In this document: one piece after another, positions 1-7,547 of the stretch
How the letters are laid out: each line of letters begins with the position of its first letter
How positions within the stretch are numbered: position 1 is the first letter of the stretch
Assembly: GCA_036381835.1 (NCBI GenBank)
Contig: DASVCA010000092.1
Location: 1-12,051 of the forward strand
Direction: 5' to 3'
DNA from: DASULK01 sp036381835
GTDB lineage: Bacteria > Actinomycetota > Actinomycetes > Mycobacteriales > Micromonosporaceae
Length of the DNA stretch: 12,051 bases
Position numbers and translations under genes: made by a program
The notes under the pieces: generated by a model
What the model saw: the letters and a program-made list of their open reading frames with translations, nothing else
Databases searched by the model: none
Told to the model about the DNA's origin: nothing

Positions 1-98
1 GACCGGACACCAACTCTGTCATCACTTCCTCCGGTGGCAGCCTCGACTCGTTGGTCGGCATCCACCGGAGATCGGTTCCGGATCGTGGGCACCTGTGT

Positions 99-137
99 CC
101 GGCACCACCCGTGGCGCCGCCGAACCGCAGGTGCCGG
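99..137 (-). terminator. Inverted repeat downstream of ispG, possible terminator
   Basis: Positions 99-106 (CCGGCACC) and 130-137 (GGTGCCGG) are perfect 8-bp inverted arms separated by 23 nt, starting about 10 bp past the ispG stop. There is no U tract, which is common in high-GC actinobacteria, and the loop is long, so termination is only a suggestion. I see no supported gene in 1-146. Confidence 0.3.
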
Positions 138-146
138 GTCAGCCGG

Positions 147-1319
147 TCAGTGAACGGTGACGGTCGGGCCCGACATCAAGGCGCGCAACTCCTCGGGCAA
201 CTCAGCGCCCATCTCGTCCGCCAGCCGGAGAGCCTCGCCGATCAGGGTCTCCACGATCTGCGACTCGGGCACCGTCTTGACGACCTGGCCGCGTACGAAG
301 ATCTGGCCCTTGCCGTTGCCGGAGGCCACGCCGAGATCGGCCTCCCGTGCCTCTCCGGGGCCGTTCACCACACAGCCCATCACCGCGACCCGCAGCGGCA
401 CCGGCAGCCCCTCGAGCCCGGCCTGGACCTCCTCGGCCAGCTTGTAGACGTCGACCTGGGCGCGCCCGCAGGACGGGCAGGAGACGATCTCCAGTCCCCG
501 CTCCCGCAGGCCGAGCGCTTCCAGGATCGCCGTCCCCACCTTGACCTCCTCCACGGGCGGGGCGGAGAGTGAGACCCGGATGGTGTCCCCGATGCCCTCG
601 GCGAGCAGCGCGCCGAACGCGACCGCGGACTTGACGGTGCCCTGGAAGGCGGGGCCGGCCTCGGTGACGCCGAGGTGCAGCGGATAGTCACACTGTTCGG
701 CGAGCAGCCGGTAGGCGCGGATCATGACGACCGGGTCGTGGTGCTTGACCGAGATCTTGATGTCGCGGAACCCATGCTCCTCGAACAGCGAGCACTCCCA
801 CAGCGCGGACTCGACCAGAGCCTCGGCGGTGGCCTTGCCGTACTTCGCCAGCAGCCGCTTGTCGAGCGAGCCGGCGTTGACCCCGATCCGGATCGGCACG
901 CCGGCACCGGCGGCCGCCTTGGCGATCTCGCCGACCTTGTCGTCGAACTTCTTGATGTTGCCCGGGTTGACCCGAACCCCGGCACAGCCCGCGTCGATGG
1001 CCGCGAAGACGTACTTCGGCTGGAAGTGAATGTCCGCGATCACCGGGATCGGCGACTTCTTCGCGATCGCGGGCAGCGCCGCCACGTCGTCCTGGGAGGG
1101 CACGGCCACCCGCACGATCTGGCAGCCGGCCGCGGTCAGTTCCGCGATCTGCTGCAGGGTCGCGTTGACATCGGCGGTCGGTGTGGTGGTCATCGACTGG
1201 ACGGAGATCGGTGCCCCGCCACCCACCGGAACCGAACCGACCATGAGCTGACGTGTCACCCGTCGACTGGCGAGCGGCGGCGGCGGGGTAGCGGGCATAC
1301 CGAGACTGACAGCGGTCAC
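147..1319 (-). CDS. ispG: 4-hydroxy-3-methylbut-2-enyl diphosphate synthase (IspG/GcpE)
   Basis: IspG is the [4Fe-4S] enzyme that reductively opens 2-C-methyl-D-erythritol 2,4-cyclodiphosphate to HMBPP, the penultimate step of the cytosolic MEP isoprenoid pathway. The protein is 390 residues, the usual length for the actinobacterial two-domain form (about 385-390). The N-terminal TIM-barrel part carries VQSM, the IADIHF stretch, VRVNPGNI and IGVNAGSLDKR. The C-terminal iron-sulfur domain has cluster ligands C281 and C284 (CPSC) and C316 (MGCVVNGPGEA), plus E323, matching the ligand set known in bacteria. The frame is open to 1478, but the GTG at 1319 is preferred: a GAGGTG ribosome-binding site sits 4 nt upstream, and the resulting N-terminus (VTAVSLGMP) parallels the mycobacterial protein (MTVGLGMP). 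It is the last gene of the dxr-rip1-ispG run, 8 bp after the rip1 stop. It is intact, with all ligands present. Confidence 0.97.
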   Translation of the reverse strand: MTAVSLGMPATPPPPLASRRVTRQLMVGSVPVGGGAPISVQSMTTTPTADVNATLQQIAELTAAGCQIVRVAVPSQDDVAALPAIAKKSPIPVIADIHFQPKYVFAAIDAGCAGVRVNPGNIKKFDDKVGEIAKAAAGAGVPIRIGVNAGSLDKRLLAKYGKATAEALVESALWECSLFEEHGFRDIKISVKHHDPVVMIRAYRLLAEQCDYPLHLGVTEAGPAFQGTVKSAVAFGALLAEGIGDTIRVSLSAPPVEEVKVGTAILEALGLRERGLEIVSCPSCGRAQVDVYKLAEEVQAGLEGLPVPLRVAVMGCVVNGPGEAREADLGVASGNGKGQIFVRGQVVKTVPESQIVETLIGEALRLADEMGAELPEELRALMSGPTVTVH

Positions 1320-1323
1320 AGGG

Positions 1324-1329
1324 CACCTC
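1324..1329 (-). promoter_or_regulatory. Ribosome-binding site of ispG overlapping the rip1 stop codon
   Basis: Read on the minus strand, the rip1 TGA (1330-1328) runs into GAGGTG, followed by 4 nt and the ispG GTG start at 1319. This placement fixes the ispG start and suggests translational coupling, with ribosomes ending rip1 re-initiating on ispG. Confidence 0.7.
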
Positions 1330-2596
1330 AGAAGGGGAGGGTGATTGGGTTGACGATATCCGTGGCCAAGGTCAGAAGCGCGAAGCCGCCGAAGATGAAG
1401 ATCACCATGTAGGTGAGGGGCATCAGCTTGTAGTAGTCCACCCGACCCGGGTCGGCCTTGCCCAGCCGGGCGTAGCACCAGGACCGCGCCCGCTCGAACC
1501 AGGCGATGGCGATGTGGCCGCCGTCCAACGGCAGCAGCGGCAGCATGTTGAAGATCCCGACGAAGAAGTTGAGCATGGCCAACAGCAGGAGGATCTCCGC
1601 GTACATCCCCCGCTCGAACAACTGGCCGCCGATCACGCTGGCGCCCACGATGCTGATCGGGGTCTCCGGATCACGCTCCTCCCCGGTCAGGGCCGCCCAC
1701 AGCTTCGGCACCTTCTCCGGGAACTTCTTGATCGCCTTCAGGGTGTTCTCGAACATGAAGACCGTCTGGTCGGCTGCCAGCCCGACAGCGGCGATCGGCC
1801 CGGCGGTGCTCTCGGGAACCACCGGTGAGATGCCGAGCAAGCCGACCCGCTCCAGGTCCGCGTCGGTGATGCTCTCCAGCGTCCGGTTCGGATCCACCGA
1901 TCGCTTGATCCGCTGCACCAGCGGAAGCGTCACCGACCGGGTCTCGGCGACGCCGTCCCGCTCGTACGTCACCTGGATGGTCTCGCCACCGGCGGCGCGT
2001 ACTCGGTCGGTCAGGTCGCTCCACCCGCGCACCGGTCGGCCGTCGATCGCGGTGATCACATCACCGGGCCGCAGTCCCATGCTCGCCGCCGGGCTCTGCG
2101 GATCCACCCCCTCGACGCAGGACTTGTCACGTCCGGTCGCCGGATCGTACTCCCAGGTCGCCTTCACACACGTCGCCACGGTCGCGATCTGCGGCGCCTG
2201 CTCGTTGAGCTTCTCCGCGTCCGGCAGCGGCACGAAGGCGAACAGCCCCCAGAGAATGGCCGCACCCAGGATGAAATGGGTCGCCGAGCCCGCGGCCATC
2301 ACGATCGTGCGTTTCCACACCGGGAACCGCCACATCGCCCGCGGCTCGTCGGCCGGGTCGACATCGTCGTCCTGCGGCGTCATCCCGACGATCTTGACGA
2401 AGCCGCCGGCCGGGATGGCCTTGACCCCGTACTCGGTCTCGCCCTTGCGGAAAGACCAGAGCGTCGGCCCGAATCCGACGAAGAACCGGGTCACCTTCAT
2501 CCCGAAGGCCTTGGCCGTCGCCATGTGGCCGGCTTCGTGCAGCGAGACCGAGATGAGGATGCCCAGCGCGAACAGGACGACCCCGAGAACGATCAT
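1328..2596 (-). CDS. rip1: Site-2 intramembrane zinc metalloprotease, M50 family (Rip1/RseP-like)
   Basis: This is a 422-residue integral membrane protease of the M50 family. Family members cut transmembrane anti-sigma factors and other membrane substrates inside the lipid bilayer; Rip1 of mycobacteria is the closest known relative in both sequence type and gene position. Visible features are a first transmembrane helix with the zinc motif HEAGH (H20, E21, H24), a second hydrophobic segment around residues 98-122, one PDZ domain about 140-225 (PQSPAASMGLRPGDVITAIDG core), a third helix about 333-357 running into the NMLPLLPLDGGH motif (third zinc ligand D358), and a last helix about 393-415. 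All catalytic residues are present. The ATG start at 2596 has a GAGGAG site 4 nt upstream. It lies 16 bp after dxr and 8 bp before ispG, so the three are probably one transcript. Substrates cannot be read from the sequence; no anti-sigma factor is in the window. Confidence 0.95.
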   Translation of the reverse strand: MIVLGVVLFALGILISVSLHEAGHMATAKAFGMKVTRFFVGFGPTLWSFRKGETEYGVKAIPAGGFVKIVGMTPQDDDVDPADEPRAMWRFPVWKRTIVMAAGSATHFILGAAILWGLFAFVPLPDAEKLNEQAPQIATVATCVKATWEYDPATGRDKSCVEGVDPQSPAASMGLRPGDVITAIDGRPVRGWSDLTDRVRAAGGETIQVTYERDGVAETRSVTLPLVQRIKRSVDPNRTLESITDADLERVGLLGISPVVPESTAGPIAAVGLAADQTVFMFENTLKAIKKFPEKVPKLWAALTGEERDPETPISIVGASVIGGQLFERGMYAEILLLLAMLNFFVGIFNMLPLLPLDGGHIAIAWFERARSWCYARLGKADPGRVDYYKLMPLTYMVIFIFGGFALLTLATDIVNPITLPF

Positions 2597-2612
2597 CAGG
2601 CTCCTCTATTCC

Positions 2613-3812
2613 TCACGACCCGGCGATGATCTCACGCGCTCGGCGGCGCGCCCACGCCTCTGCTTCGAGAACGTCCTCGACGGTACCCGGTTCGGCGAAG
2701 TCCGGCGCTTCATCCAGGACCCGCCGCAGCGTGTCGACGATGCCGAGGAACGGCAGCCGACCCGCGACGAAGGCGGCCACGCACTCCTCGTTGGCGGCGT
2801 TGTAGATCGCCGGCCTGCACCGCCCGGCCTCGCCCGCCTGCTTAGCCAGACGTACGGCGGGGAACGCCTCGTCGTCCAACGGCTCGAACCGCCAGGTGTG
2901 CGCCTTCGTCCAGTCTACGGCGGGGGCGGCCTCGGGCACCCGCTCCGGCCAGCCGAGCGCCACCGCGATCGGCAGCCGCATATCCGGCGGACTGGCCTGC
3001 GCGATCGTCGACCCGTCCAGGAACTCCACCATCGAGTGGATCACCGACTGCGGGTGCACCACCACCTCGATGTCGGCGTACGGGACGTCGAACAGCTCGT
3101 GTGCCTCGATGACCTCGAGGGCCTTGTTCACCATGGTCGCCGAGTTGATCGTGACCACCTGGCCCATGTTCCAGGTGGGGTGCGCCAGCGCCTGCTCCGG
3201 GGTGACCTCGGTCAACTCCTCGCGTCGCCGACCCCGAAACGGACCGCCGCTGGCGGTCACCACCAGCCGACGTACCTCGCTGCGCCGGCCGGCGCGCAAG
3301 GACTGGGCGAGGGCGGAGTGTTCCGAATCGACCGGAACGATCTGGTCCGGCCGGGTGATCGCGGCCCGCACCAGCGGTCCGCCCGCGACCAGGGACTCCT
3401 TGTTCGCCAACGCGAGGGTGCGCCCGGCGCTCAGGGCGGCCAGGGTCGGCGCCAGCCCGAGCGAACCGACGACGCCGTTGAGCACGATCTCGCACGGCCA
3501 CTGGGCCAGCTCGGTCATCGCCTGCGGCCCGGCCAGAATCTTGGGAATTCGGAACCCGCCGGTCGGATAGCCCCGCTTCGCCGCCTCGGCGTAGAAGGCG
3601 AGCTGCAGATCCTGGGCCATCGAGGCCCTGGCCACGCCGACCGCGTCCACGCCCAACTCCAGAGCCTGCGCGGCGAGCAGCTCGACGTTGCCGCCGCCGG
3701 CACCGATGGCGACCGCGCGGAAGCGGTCGGGGTTACGACGGATGATGTCGATGGCCTGGGTACCGATCGACCCGGTGGAACCGAGCAGCACGATGTCGCG
3801 GGGTACGGTCAC
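2613..3812 (-). CDS. dxr: 1-deoxy-D-xylulose 5-phosphate reductoisomerase (Dxr/IspC)
   Basis: Dxr converts DXP to 2-C-methyl-D-erythritol 4-phosphate with NADPH and a divalent metal, the first committed step of the MEP pathway and the fosmidomycin target. The protein is 399 residues, the normal length. The NADPH-binding loop GSTGSIGTQA is at residues 11-20. The metal ligands are D162 and E164 (VDSEHSA) and E233 (NSATMVNKALE), and substrate-loop landmarks include ASGGPFRG (187-194), HPTWNMG (211-217) and PDMRLPI (277-283). The frame stays open to an ATG at 3926, but that start would add 38 residues of no family similarity and has a poor ribosome-binding site. The GTG at 3812, with GGGAG 9 nt upstream, puts the Rossmann strand (IVLLGSTG) right at the N-terminus as in the family. 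It is first of a three-gene minus-strand run with rip1 and ispG. It appears fully functional. Confidence 0.96.
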   Translation of the reverse strand: MTVPRDIVLLGSTGSIGTQAIDIIRRNPDRFRAVAIGAGGGNVELLAAQALELGVDAVGVARASMAQDLQLAFYAEAAKRGYPTGGFRIPKILAGPQAMTELAQWPCEIVLNGVVGSLGLAPTLAALSAGRTLALANKESLVAGGPLVRAAITRPDQIVPVDSEHSALAQSLRAGRRSEVRRLVVTASGGPFRGRRREELTEVTPEQALAHPTWNMGQVVTINSATMVNKALEVIEAHELFDVPYADIEVVVHPQSVIHSMVEFLDGSTIAQASPPDMRLPIAVALGWPERVPEAAPAVDWTKAHTWRFEPLDDEAFPAVRLAKQAGEAGRCRPAIYNAANEECVAAFVAGRLPFLGIVDTLRRVLDEAPDFAEPGTVEDVLEAEAWARRRAREIIAGS

Positions 3813-3973
3813 GCGGCCATTCTCCCGTACCGATGCTGACCGTCCGCGCAGAGCCGGGGGCTTCGGGCACCTTGGAGCCAGGACACCGGCAGCCTCGGCG
3901 CACCGGGACATCAAGGAGATCACCATCGCCTGGGATGCCTCCCGGGCGGCCCCGCTTTCTCACCGGCCCGTGA
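3813..3973. other. Intergenic region upstream of dxr
   Basis: This 161-bp stretch lies between the dxr start and the stop of the YbaB-like gene, both transcribed leftward. It should hold the dxr promoter, but I see no convincing -35/-10 pair. Short open frames here lack coding signals. GGGATGCCTCCC, near 3932-3943, can form only a 4-bp hairpin and is too weak to call a terminator. Confidence 0.4.
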
Positions 3974-4393
3974 TCAGCCGAGCTGGTACCGTGCCCGGGC
4001 CAGCCCGTTCAATGCGTCCTGGATCTCCGGATCGCGGGCCAGATCGGACGCGGCGGACGCGCCACCGGGCCCGCCGACCGGCAACTCCCGGCCGAAGATC
4101 TCCCGATACATCTCGGCGATCCGCTCACTGGCCTGCGTCGCAGCCGCCCTGGTCGCCGCGACGATCTCCTCGGCCAGCTCATGCGAACTCAACCGCATGC
4201 CCCGCGGGTCGATGGACAGCTCCTCCAGCAGTCCGCTGGCCGAGGTCCGGGCGTGTGCGAGGTTGCGTGGCCCGTACCCCTCGCCGGTCACCCCGGTCAA
4301 CCGCTGCTGGAGCTGCCCGAGCGCCGCGACCTCCCGCTCGGCCTGCGTGATCAACTCATCGAGATCAGCGTCTCCAGGACCGCCTGCCAGCAT
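3974..4393 (-). CDS. YbaB/EbfC family nucleoid-associated-type protein
   Basis: This is a 139-residue soluble, mostly helical protein. The pattern of an N-terminal amphipathic helix (LDELITQAEREVAALGQLQQRL split over residues about 11-32), a central strand region ending in IDPRGMRLSSHELAEEIVAA (about 61-80) and a long C-terminal helix with IAEMYREIF is typical of the divergent actinobacterial YbaB/EbfC proteins, small dimeric DNA-binding proteins. The IDPR and ELAE elements are the best landmarks. The start at 4393 has a strong GGGAGGGGG site 5 nt upstream. Actinobacterial genomes carry many such paralogues, often beside secretion or cell-envelope genes, and the housekeeping ybaB normally sits by dnaX/recR, so this is more likely an accessory copy. 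It lies 149 bp downstream of the MMPL transporter and 161 bp upstream of dxr. DNA binding is inferred from the family only. Confidence 0.7.
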   Translation of the reverse strand: MLAGGPGDADLDELITQAEREVAALGQLQQRLTGVTGEGYGPRNLAHARTSASGLLEELSIDPRGMRLSSHELAEEIVAATRAAATQASERIAEMYREIFGRELPVGGPGGASAASDLARDPEIQDALNGLARARYQLG

Positions 4394-4542
4394 CTCGTCC
4401 CCCTCCCGGACTTCCTGGGACCGTCAATCGCCGAACGCCCACGGCTCGGCGGCAATCAACCTAGCCGATGCCGGGCTCAGGCATGTTCTACGCGGTACGG
4501 TGCCGGTGCCGCTCGATCTCGATAACCGCGGCATGACCCCGG
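4394..4542. other. Intergenic region between the MMPL gene and the YbaB-like gene
   Basis: Both flanking genes read leftward. An imperfectly positioned inverted repeat, CGCGGT (4491-4496) and ACCGCG (4525-4530) with a 28-nt loop, follows the MMPL stop and could contribute to termination, weakly. The 149-bp length and the good ribosome-binding site of the YbaB-like gene suggest that it has its own promoter, but no clear hexamers are visible. Confidence 0.3.
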
Positions 4543-6681
4543 TCACGCGGACGCGGACTCCCGGATGCCGTACCGGCGGTAGATTCTGGTCAGCGGGCCC
4601 GGCGCCCACCAGTTCCAGCGGCCGAGCAGGCGCATGGCGGCCGGCACGAGCAGCACGCGGACCAGGGTGGCGTCCACCACGATCGCCACGATCATCCCCA
4701 CCCCGATCAGCTTGATCATCGTGATGCCCCCGGCCGCGAATCCGGCGACGACCACGATCAGCAGCAGTGCCGCGGCGGTGATGATGCCGCCCGTGTGCTG
4801 AAGGCCCGCGGCCACCGACGAGGTGTTCTCGCCGCGGCGATCCCATTCCTCCCGTACTCGGGAGAGCAGGAACACCTCGTAGTCGGTGGAGAGTCCGAAC
4901 AGAACGGCGAGCATGAGGATCGGAACGGTCGGTTCGATGAACCCGGTCGGGGTGAAGTCCAGCCAATCGGCGAGGTGTCCGTCCTGGAACACCCAGACCA
5001 CCACCCCGAACGACGCACCAATGGAGATCAGGTTCACCAGCACCGCTTTGATCGGCAACACCACCGACCCGAAGGCGAGGAAGAGCAGCAGCAACGTCGC
5101 CGCCGCCATCAGCAGCGCCATCCAGGGCAGGCGCTGGCCCAGGCTGGCGAGCAGATCGAGGTCCGCGGCCGACCGGCCACCGACGAGGATCTCGGCCCCG
5201 GCCGGGGCGGGCAGGTCCCGGATGGCGCGGACCACGTCCTGTGCGGTTTCGCTGGTCGGCTCGCCCCGGTAGGCCACGGACAGCAGCGTCGACGCCTCCT
5301 GCTGGGCGACCGGGCTCACCCCGGTCACCCCGGGCAACCCGCCCACCGCGGCGGCGAACCGCTCGGCCTCTGCGGGAGACGCCCCGGAGATCAACACCTC
5401 GATGGGGCTGGCGGTCCCGGCGGGGAACTCGTTCGCGATGCGTTCGCTCACCACTCGCACCTCGGTCCCGCGCGGCAGCACCCGCTCATCGAAGCCGCCG
5501 AACTCGACCCGCAGGAACGGCAGCGCGAGCAGGACGAGCAGGACGACCACGCCGAACGCGTAGGGGATCGGTCGGTGCATGACGCTGCGGGCGATCCGCG
5601 CCCATGCCCCGCTGGACTCCGGGCCGGTCGGCGTGCTCCGGCGCCCACGCCCACGCCCGAGCGGAAGGTGCAGCGCGTTGATCTGCGGGCCGAGCACGAC
5701 CAGCAGCGCGGGGAGCACGGTCAACGCGCCGATCATCGCGACCAGGACCGCGGACATCCCGCCGAGCGCCATGGAGCGCAGGAAGACCTGTGGGAAGATC
5801 AGCAGGCTGGCCAGCGCCAGTGTGATCGTCAGGCCGGAGACGAAGACGGTACGGCCGGCGGTGGCCAGGGTCCGAGCGATGGCGTCGCGGGTGTCGTGCC
5901 CGCCGGCCAGCTCTTCCCGGAACCGGCTGACCACGAACAGAGCGTAGTCGATCGCCATCCCCAGTCCGATGAGCGTGATGACGTTGATGGCGAAGACCGA
6001 GATCTCGGTGACGAAGCTGAGCAGGCGGACCGCGATGAATCCGCCGAGGATCGCCAGGCCGCCGATGAGCAGCGGGGTGGCGGCGGCCACCAGCCCCCGG
6101 AAGATCAGGATGAGCAGGACCAGCAGGACTGGCAGGGACAGCAGTTCGGCCCGCTGGATGTCCTTGACGGTCTGATCGCTCGAAGCCTGCAACAACGGCA
6201 CATATCCGCCGACCTGGGTCTGCACGCCAGGAGCGTCGAACGCCGGGCGTAGCTCCTCGAAGGCGGCCATCTTGTCGTCCTCGTCAGCGGCGCGCAACCG
6301 CACCGTGGCGTAGGTGGCGTGCCGATCGGCGGAGAGCAGCGCCGGTGCCCGGGTTTCGTACCAGCTCAGCACCTCAGCCACCGCCGGCCGCTGACGGAGT
6401 CGGGTCAGCGTCTCGGTGACCGGACCGCGGAACGCCGGATCGTCGACCGTGCTGGTCTCGCTGGAGTAGAGCACGATCACGTCCACGTCGCGGTCGCCGA
6501 GTTCGGCGGTGATCCGCTCCCTGGCCCGGACGGACTCGCTCGCCGGATCTTCGAAGCCACCCCCGGTGAGAGCGCCGAACACCCCCGTGCCCCAGGTCGC
6601 GCCGATCGCGGCGAGGACGAATGCGGCGGCGAGGACGACCCGCCTCAGTCGTACGACCTCTCTGCCCCACCAGGCGAACAT
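4543..6681 (-). CDS. MMPL/RND-family transporter
   Basis: This is a 712-residue inner-membrane exporter of the MMPL branch of the RND superfamily, whose members use the proton gradient to move lipids, hydrophobic metabolites or drugs. The layout is the classical duplicated one: a TM helix at about 14-35, an extracytoplasmic domain at about 40-175, a five-to-six helix bundle (about 179-332), a cytoplasmic linker, a TM helix at about 374-391, a second extracytoplasmic domain (about 392-515) and a last bundle (about 518-682). Each half carries the MMPL proton-relay Asp-Tyr pair: GMAIDY with D245-Y246, and GLSTDY with D600-Y601, each followed by a RxREE sequence. About 700 residues is normal for the short actinobacterial class. 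The ATG at 6681 has GGGGGAG about 5 nt upstream. It is divergent from the TetR gene at 6770, which is the usual arrangement for self- and exporter-repression. The substrate is not deducible. The gene is intact. Confidence 0.93.
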   Translation of the reverse strand: MFAWWGREVVRLRRVVLAAAFVLAAIGATWGTGVFGALTGGGFEDPASESVRARERITAELGDRDVDVIVLYSSETSTVDDPAFRGPVTETLTRLRQRPAVAEVLSWYETRAPALLSADRHATYATVRLRAADEDDKMAAFEELRPAFDAPGVQTQVGGYVPLLQASSDQTVKDIQRAELLSLPVLLVLLILIFRGLVAAATPLLIGGLAILGGFIAVRLLSFVTEISVFAINVITLIGLGMAIDYALFVVSRFREELAGGHDTRDAIARTLATAGRTVFVSGLTITLALASLLIFPQVFLRSMALGGMSAVLVAMIGALTVLPALLVVLGPQINALHLPLGRGRGRRSTPTGPESSGAWARIARSVMHRPIPYAFGVVVLLVLLALPFLRVEFGGFDERVLPRGTEVRVVSERIANEFPAGTASPIEVLISGASPAEAERFAAAVGGLPGVTGVSPVAQQEASTLLSVAYRGEPTSETAQDVVRAIRDLPAPAGAEILVGGRSAADLDLLASLGQRLPWMALLMAAATLLLLFLAFGSVVLPIKAVLVNLISIGASFGVVVWVFQDGHLADWLDFTPTGFIEPTVPILMLAVLFGLSTDYEVFLLSRVREEWDRRGENTSSVAAGLQHTGGIITAAALLLIVVVAGFAAGGITMIKLIGVGMIVAIVVDATLVRVLLVPAAMRLLGRWNWWAPGPLTRIYRRYGIRESASA

Positions 6682-6769
6682 GCGGTCTCCCCCGTCGGTT
6701 GCCGTCCCAATCGAGTTAACGGCGTATACTTACCATATCGGCGTTCACTATCTTTGCAGGGGGTCGCGG
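6682..6769. promoter_or_regulatory. Divergent promoter/operator region between the MMPL and TetR genes
   Basis: This 88-bp intergenic segment has an AT-richer core (about 6711-6750) in an otherwise very GC-rich setting. It holds two perfect 6-bp palindromes, GTTAAC (6715-6720) and GTATAC (6724-6729), a TATACT that fits a -10 for the TetR gene (6725-6730) with TTGCCG (6699-6704) as a distant -35, and a direct repeat CGGCGT at 6720-6725 and 6739-6744. The 19-bp repeat spacing and the position over the putative -10 would suit a TetR-type operator controlling both directions. No long clean palindrome is visible, so the exact operator is not assigned. Confidence 0.55.
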
Positions 6770-7486
6770 ATGACGGTGCCGAACCGGCGGGAACGGCTAC
6801 GCAAAGCCACCGTCACCGAGATCAAAGCCCACGCCCGCCGACTGCTCGTGGCCGGCGGCCCCCAAGCGATCTCGCTGCGCGCCATCGCCCGCGACATGGG
6901 AATGACCGCCCCCGCCATCTACCGCTACTTCCCCGGCCTCGACGCCCTCGTCGCGGAACTGACCGGCGACCTCTACGACGAGATGCGCGAACTCGTCACC
7001 CAGGCCCGCGACGCGGCCGGCGAAGAACCGCTGCCCCGGCTCGCCGCGATGACCCGCGCCTTCCGCTCCTGGTCGGTGACCCACCCGGCAGAATTCACCC
7101 TGCTCTTCGGCGCACCACTCCCCGGCGTAGCCGGCTTCGTCGAGCAGTGCACCCACGCCGACCATCCCGGGGCGCGCTTCGGAGCCCTGTTCCTGCAGAT
7201 CCTGACCGAACTATGGCACCATTCCCCCTGGCCGGTGCCGCCCACACAAACGCTTCGCGAGCGACTCGGTGACACCCTGGCCCCGCTGCGACAGAGCCAA
7301 GGCCCACTTCCCGTCGAGGTCGCCTACACATTCCTCTCCGGCTGGGTACGCCTCTACGGTCTGGTCGCGCAGGAGGTCTTCGGTCACCTACGCTGGGCGG
7401 TCACCGACCCCGAAGCGCTCTTCTCGATCGAGGTCGACCGGTTCCTGAAGCAACTCACCGCCGACGCCCCACCGACGCACCACTGA
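6770..7486 (+). CDS. TetR/AcrR-family transcriptional regulator with WHG-type C-terminal domain
   Basis: This is a 238-residue one-component repressor. The N-terminal helix-turn-helix covers about residues 12-60, with ISLRAIARDMGMTAPAIYRYF as the recognition unit (about 37-57) in the standard TetR pattern. The C-terminal ligand/dimerisation part has the signature of the TetR_C_33 (WHG) class: FRSWSVTHPAEFTLLFG in the middle and GWVRLYGLVAQEVFGHL near the end. The frame is open further upstream to 6509, but that would run through the MMPL gene. The ATG at 6770 has an AGGGGG site 6 nt upstream and starts just before the basic arm (NRRERLRKATVTEI). It is divergent from the MMPL gene, so it most likely represses that exporter and itself and releases DNA on binding a hydrophobic ligand. 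It may also act on the FAD oxidoreductase 60 bp downstream. The ligand is unknown. Confidence 0.92.
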   Translation: MTVPNRRERLRKATVTEIKAHARRLLVAGGPQAISLRAIARDMGMTAPAIYRYFPGLDALVAELTGDLYDEMRELVTQARDAAGEEPLPRLAAMTRAFRSWSVTHPAEFTLLFGAPLPGVAGFVEQCTHADHPGARFGALFLQILTELWHHSPWPVPPTQTLRERLGDTLAPLRQSQGPLPVEVAYTFLSGWVRLYGLVAQEVFGHLRWAVTDPEALFSIEVDRFLKQLTADAPPTHH

Positions 7487-7489
7487 GAA

Positions 7490-7510
7490 GCCCGGCGGCG
7501 GGCGCCCGCC
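7490..7510. repeat. GC-rich palindrome between the TetR and FAD oxidoreductase genes
   Basis: GGCGGGCGCCCGCC at 7497-7510 is a perfect 14-bp palindrome. An alternative overlapping hairpin, GCCCG-GCGG-CGGGC at 7490-7503, cannot form together with it. It begins 3 bp after the TetR stop and ends 22 bp before the candidate -10 of the next gene. It could be a weak terminator (no T run) or a protein-binding site near the -35 region. Confidence 0.4.
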
Positions 7511-7532
7511 TGCGATTTGCGCGAGCTTCGAC

Positions 7533-7547
7533 TATTCTGCGCCGCCA
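7533..7547 (+). promoter_or_regulatory. Candidate promoter giving a leaderless mRNA
   Basis: TATTCT at 7533-7538 matches the actinobacterial -10 consensus at four of six positions and lies 8 nt before the ATG at 7547, so transcription would begin at or within a base or two of the start codon. There is no Shine-Dalgarno-like sequence upstream of that ATG, which agrees with leaderless translation, a mode common in actinobacteria. The -35 is not clear. Confidence 0.45.

Noticed and set aside
1320..1478. N-terminal extension of IspG to an ATG at 1478
   Set aside because: It would overlap the rip1 3' end by 150 bp and add residues absent from the family; the GTG at 1319 has a good ribosome-binding site.
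1506..3839. A 777-codon open frame on the plus strand opposite rip1 and dxr
   Set aside because: It is antisense to two clearly recognisable conserved genes; long shadow frames are expected in high-GC DNA, and its translation is low-complexity, Arg/Pro/Ser-rich, with no family pattern.
3813..3926. N-terminal extension of Dxr to an ATG at 3926
   Set aside because: The 38 added residues have no family similarity and the ATG has no good ribosome-binding site; the GTG at 3812 places the Rossmann fold at the expected position.
4795..6252. A 485-codon open frame on the plus strand opposite the MMPL gene
   Set aside because: The translation is rich in Gln, Glu, Asp, Arg and His, the typical complement of a hydrophobic membrane protein gene, and it has no start context.
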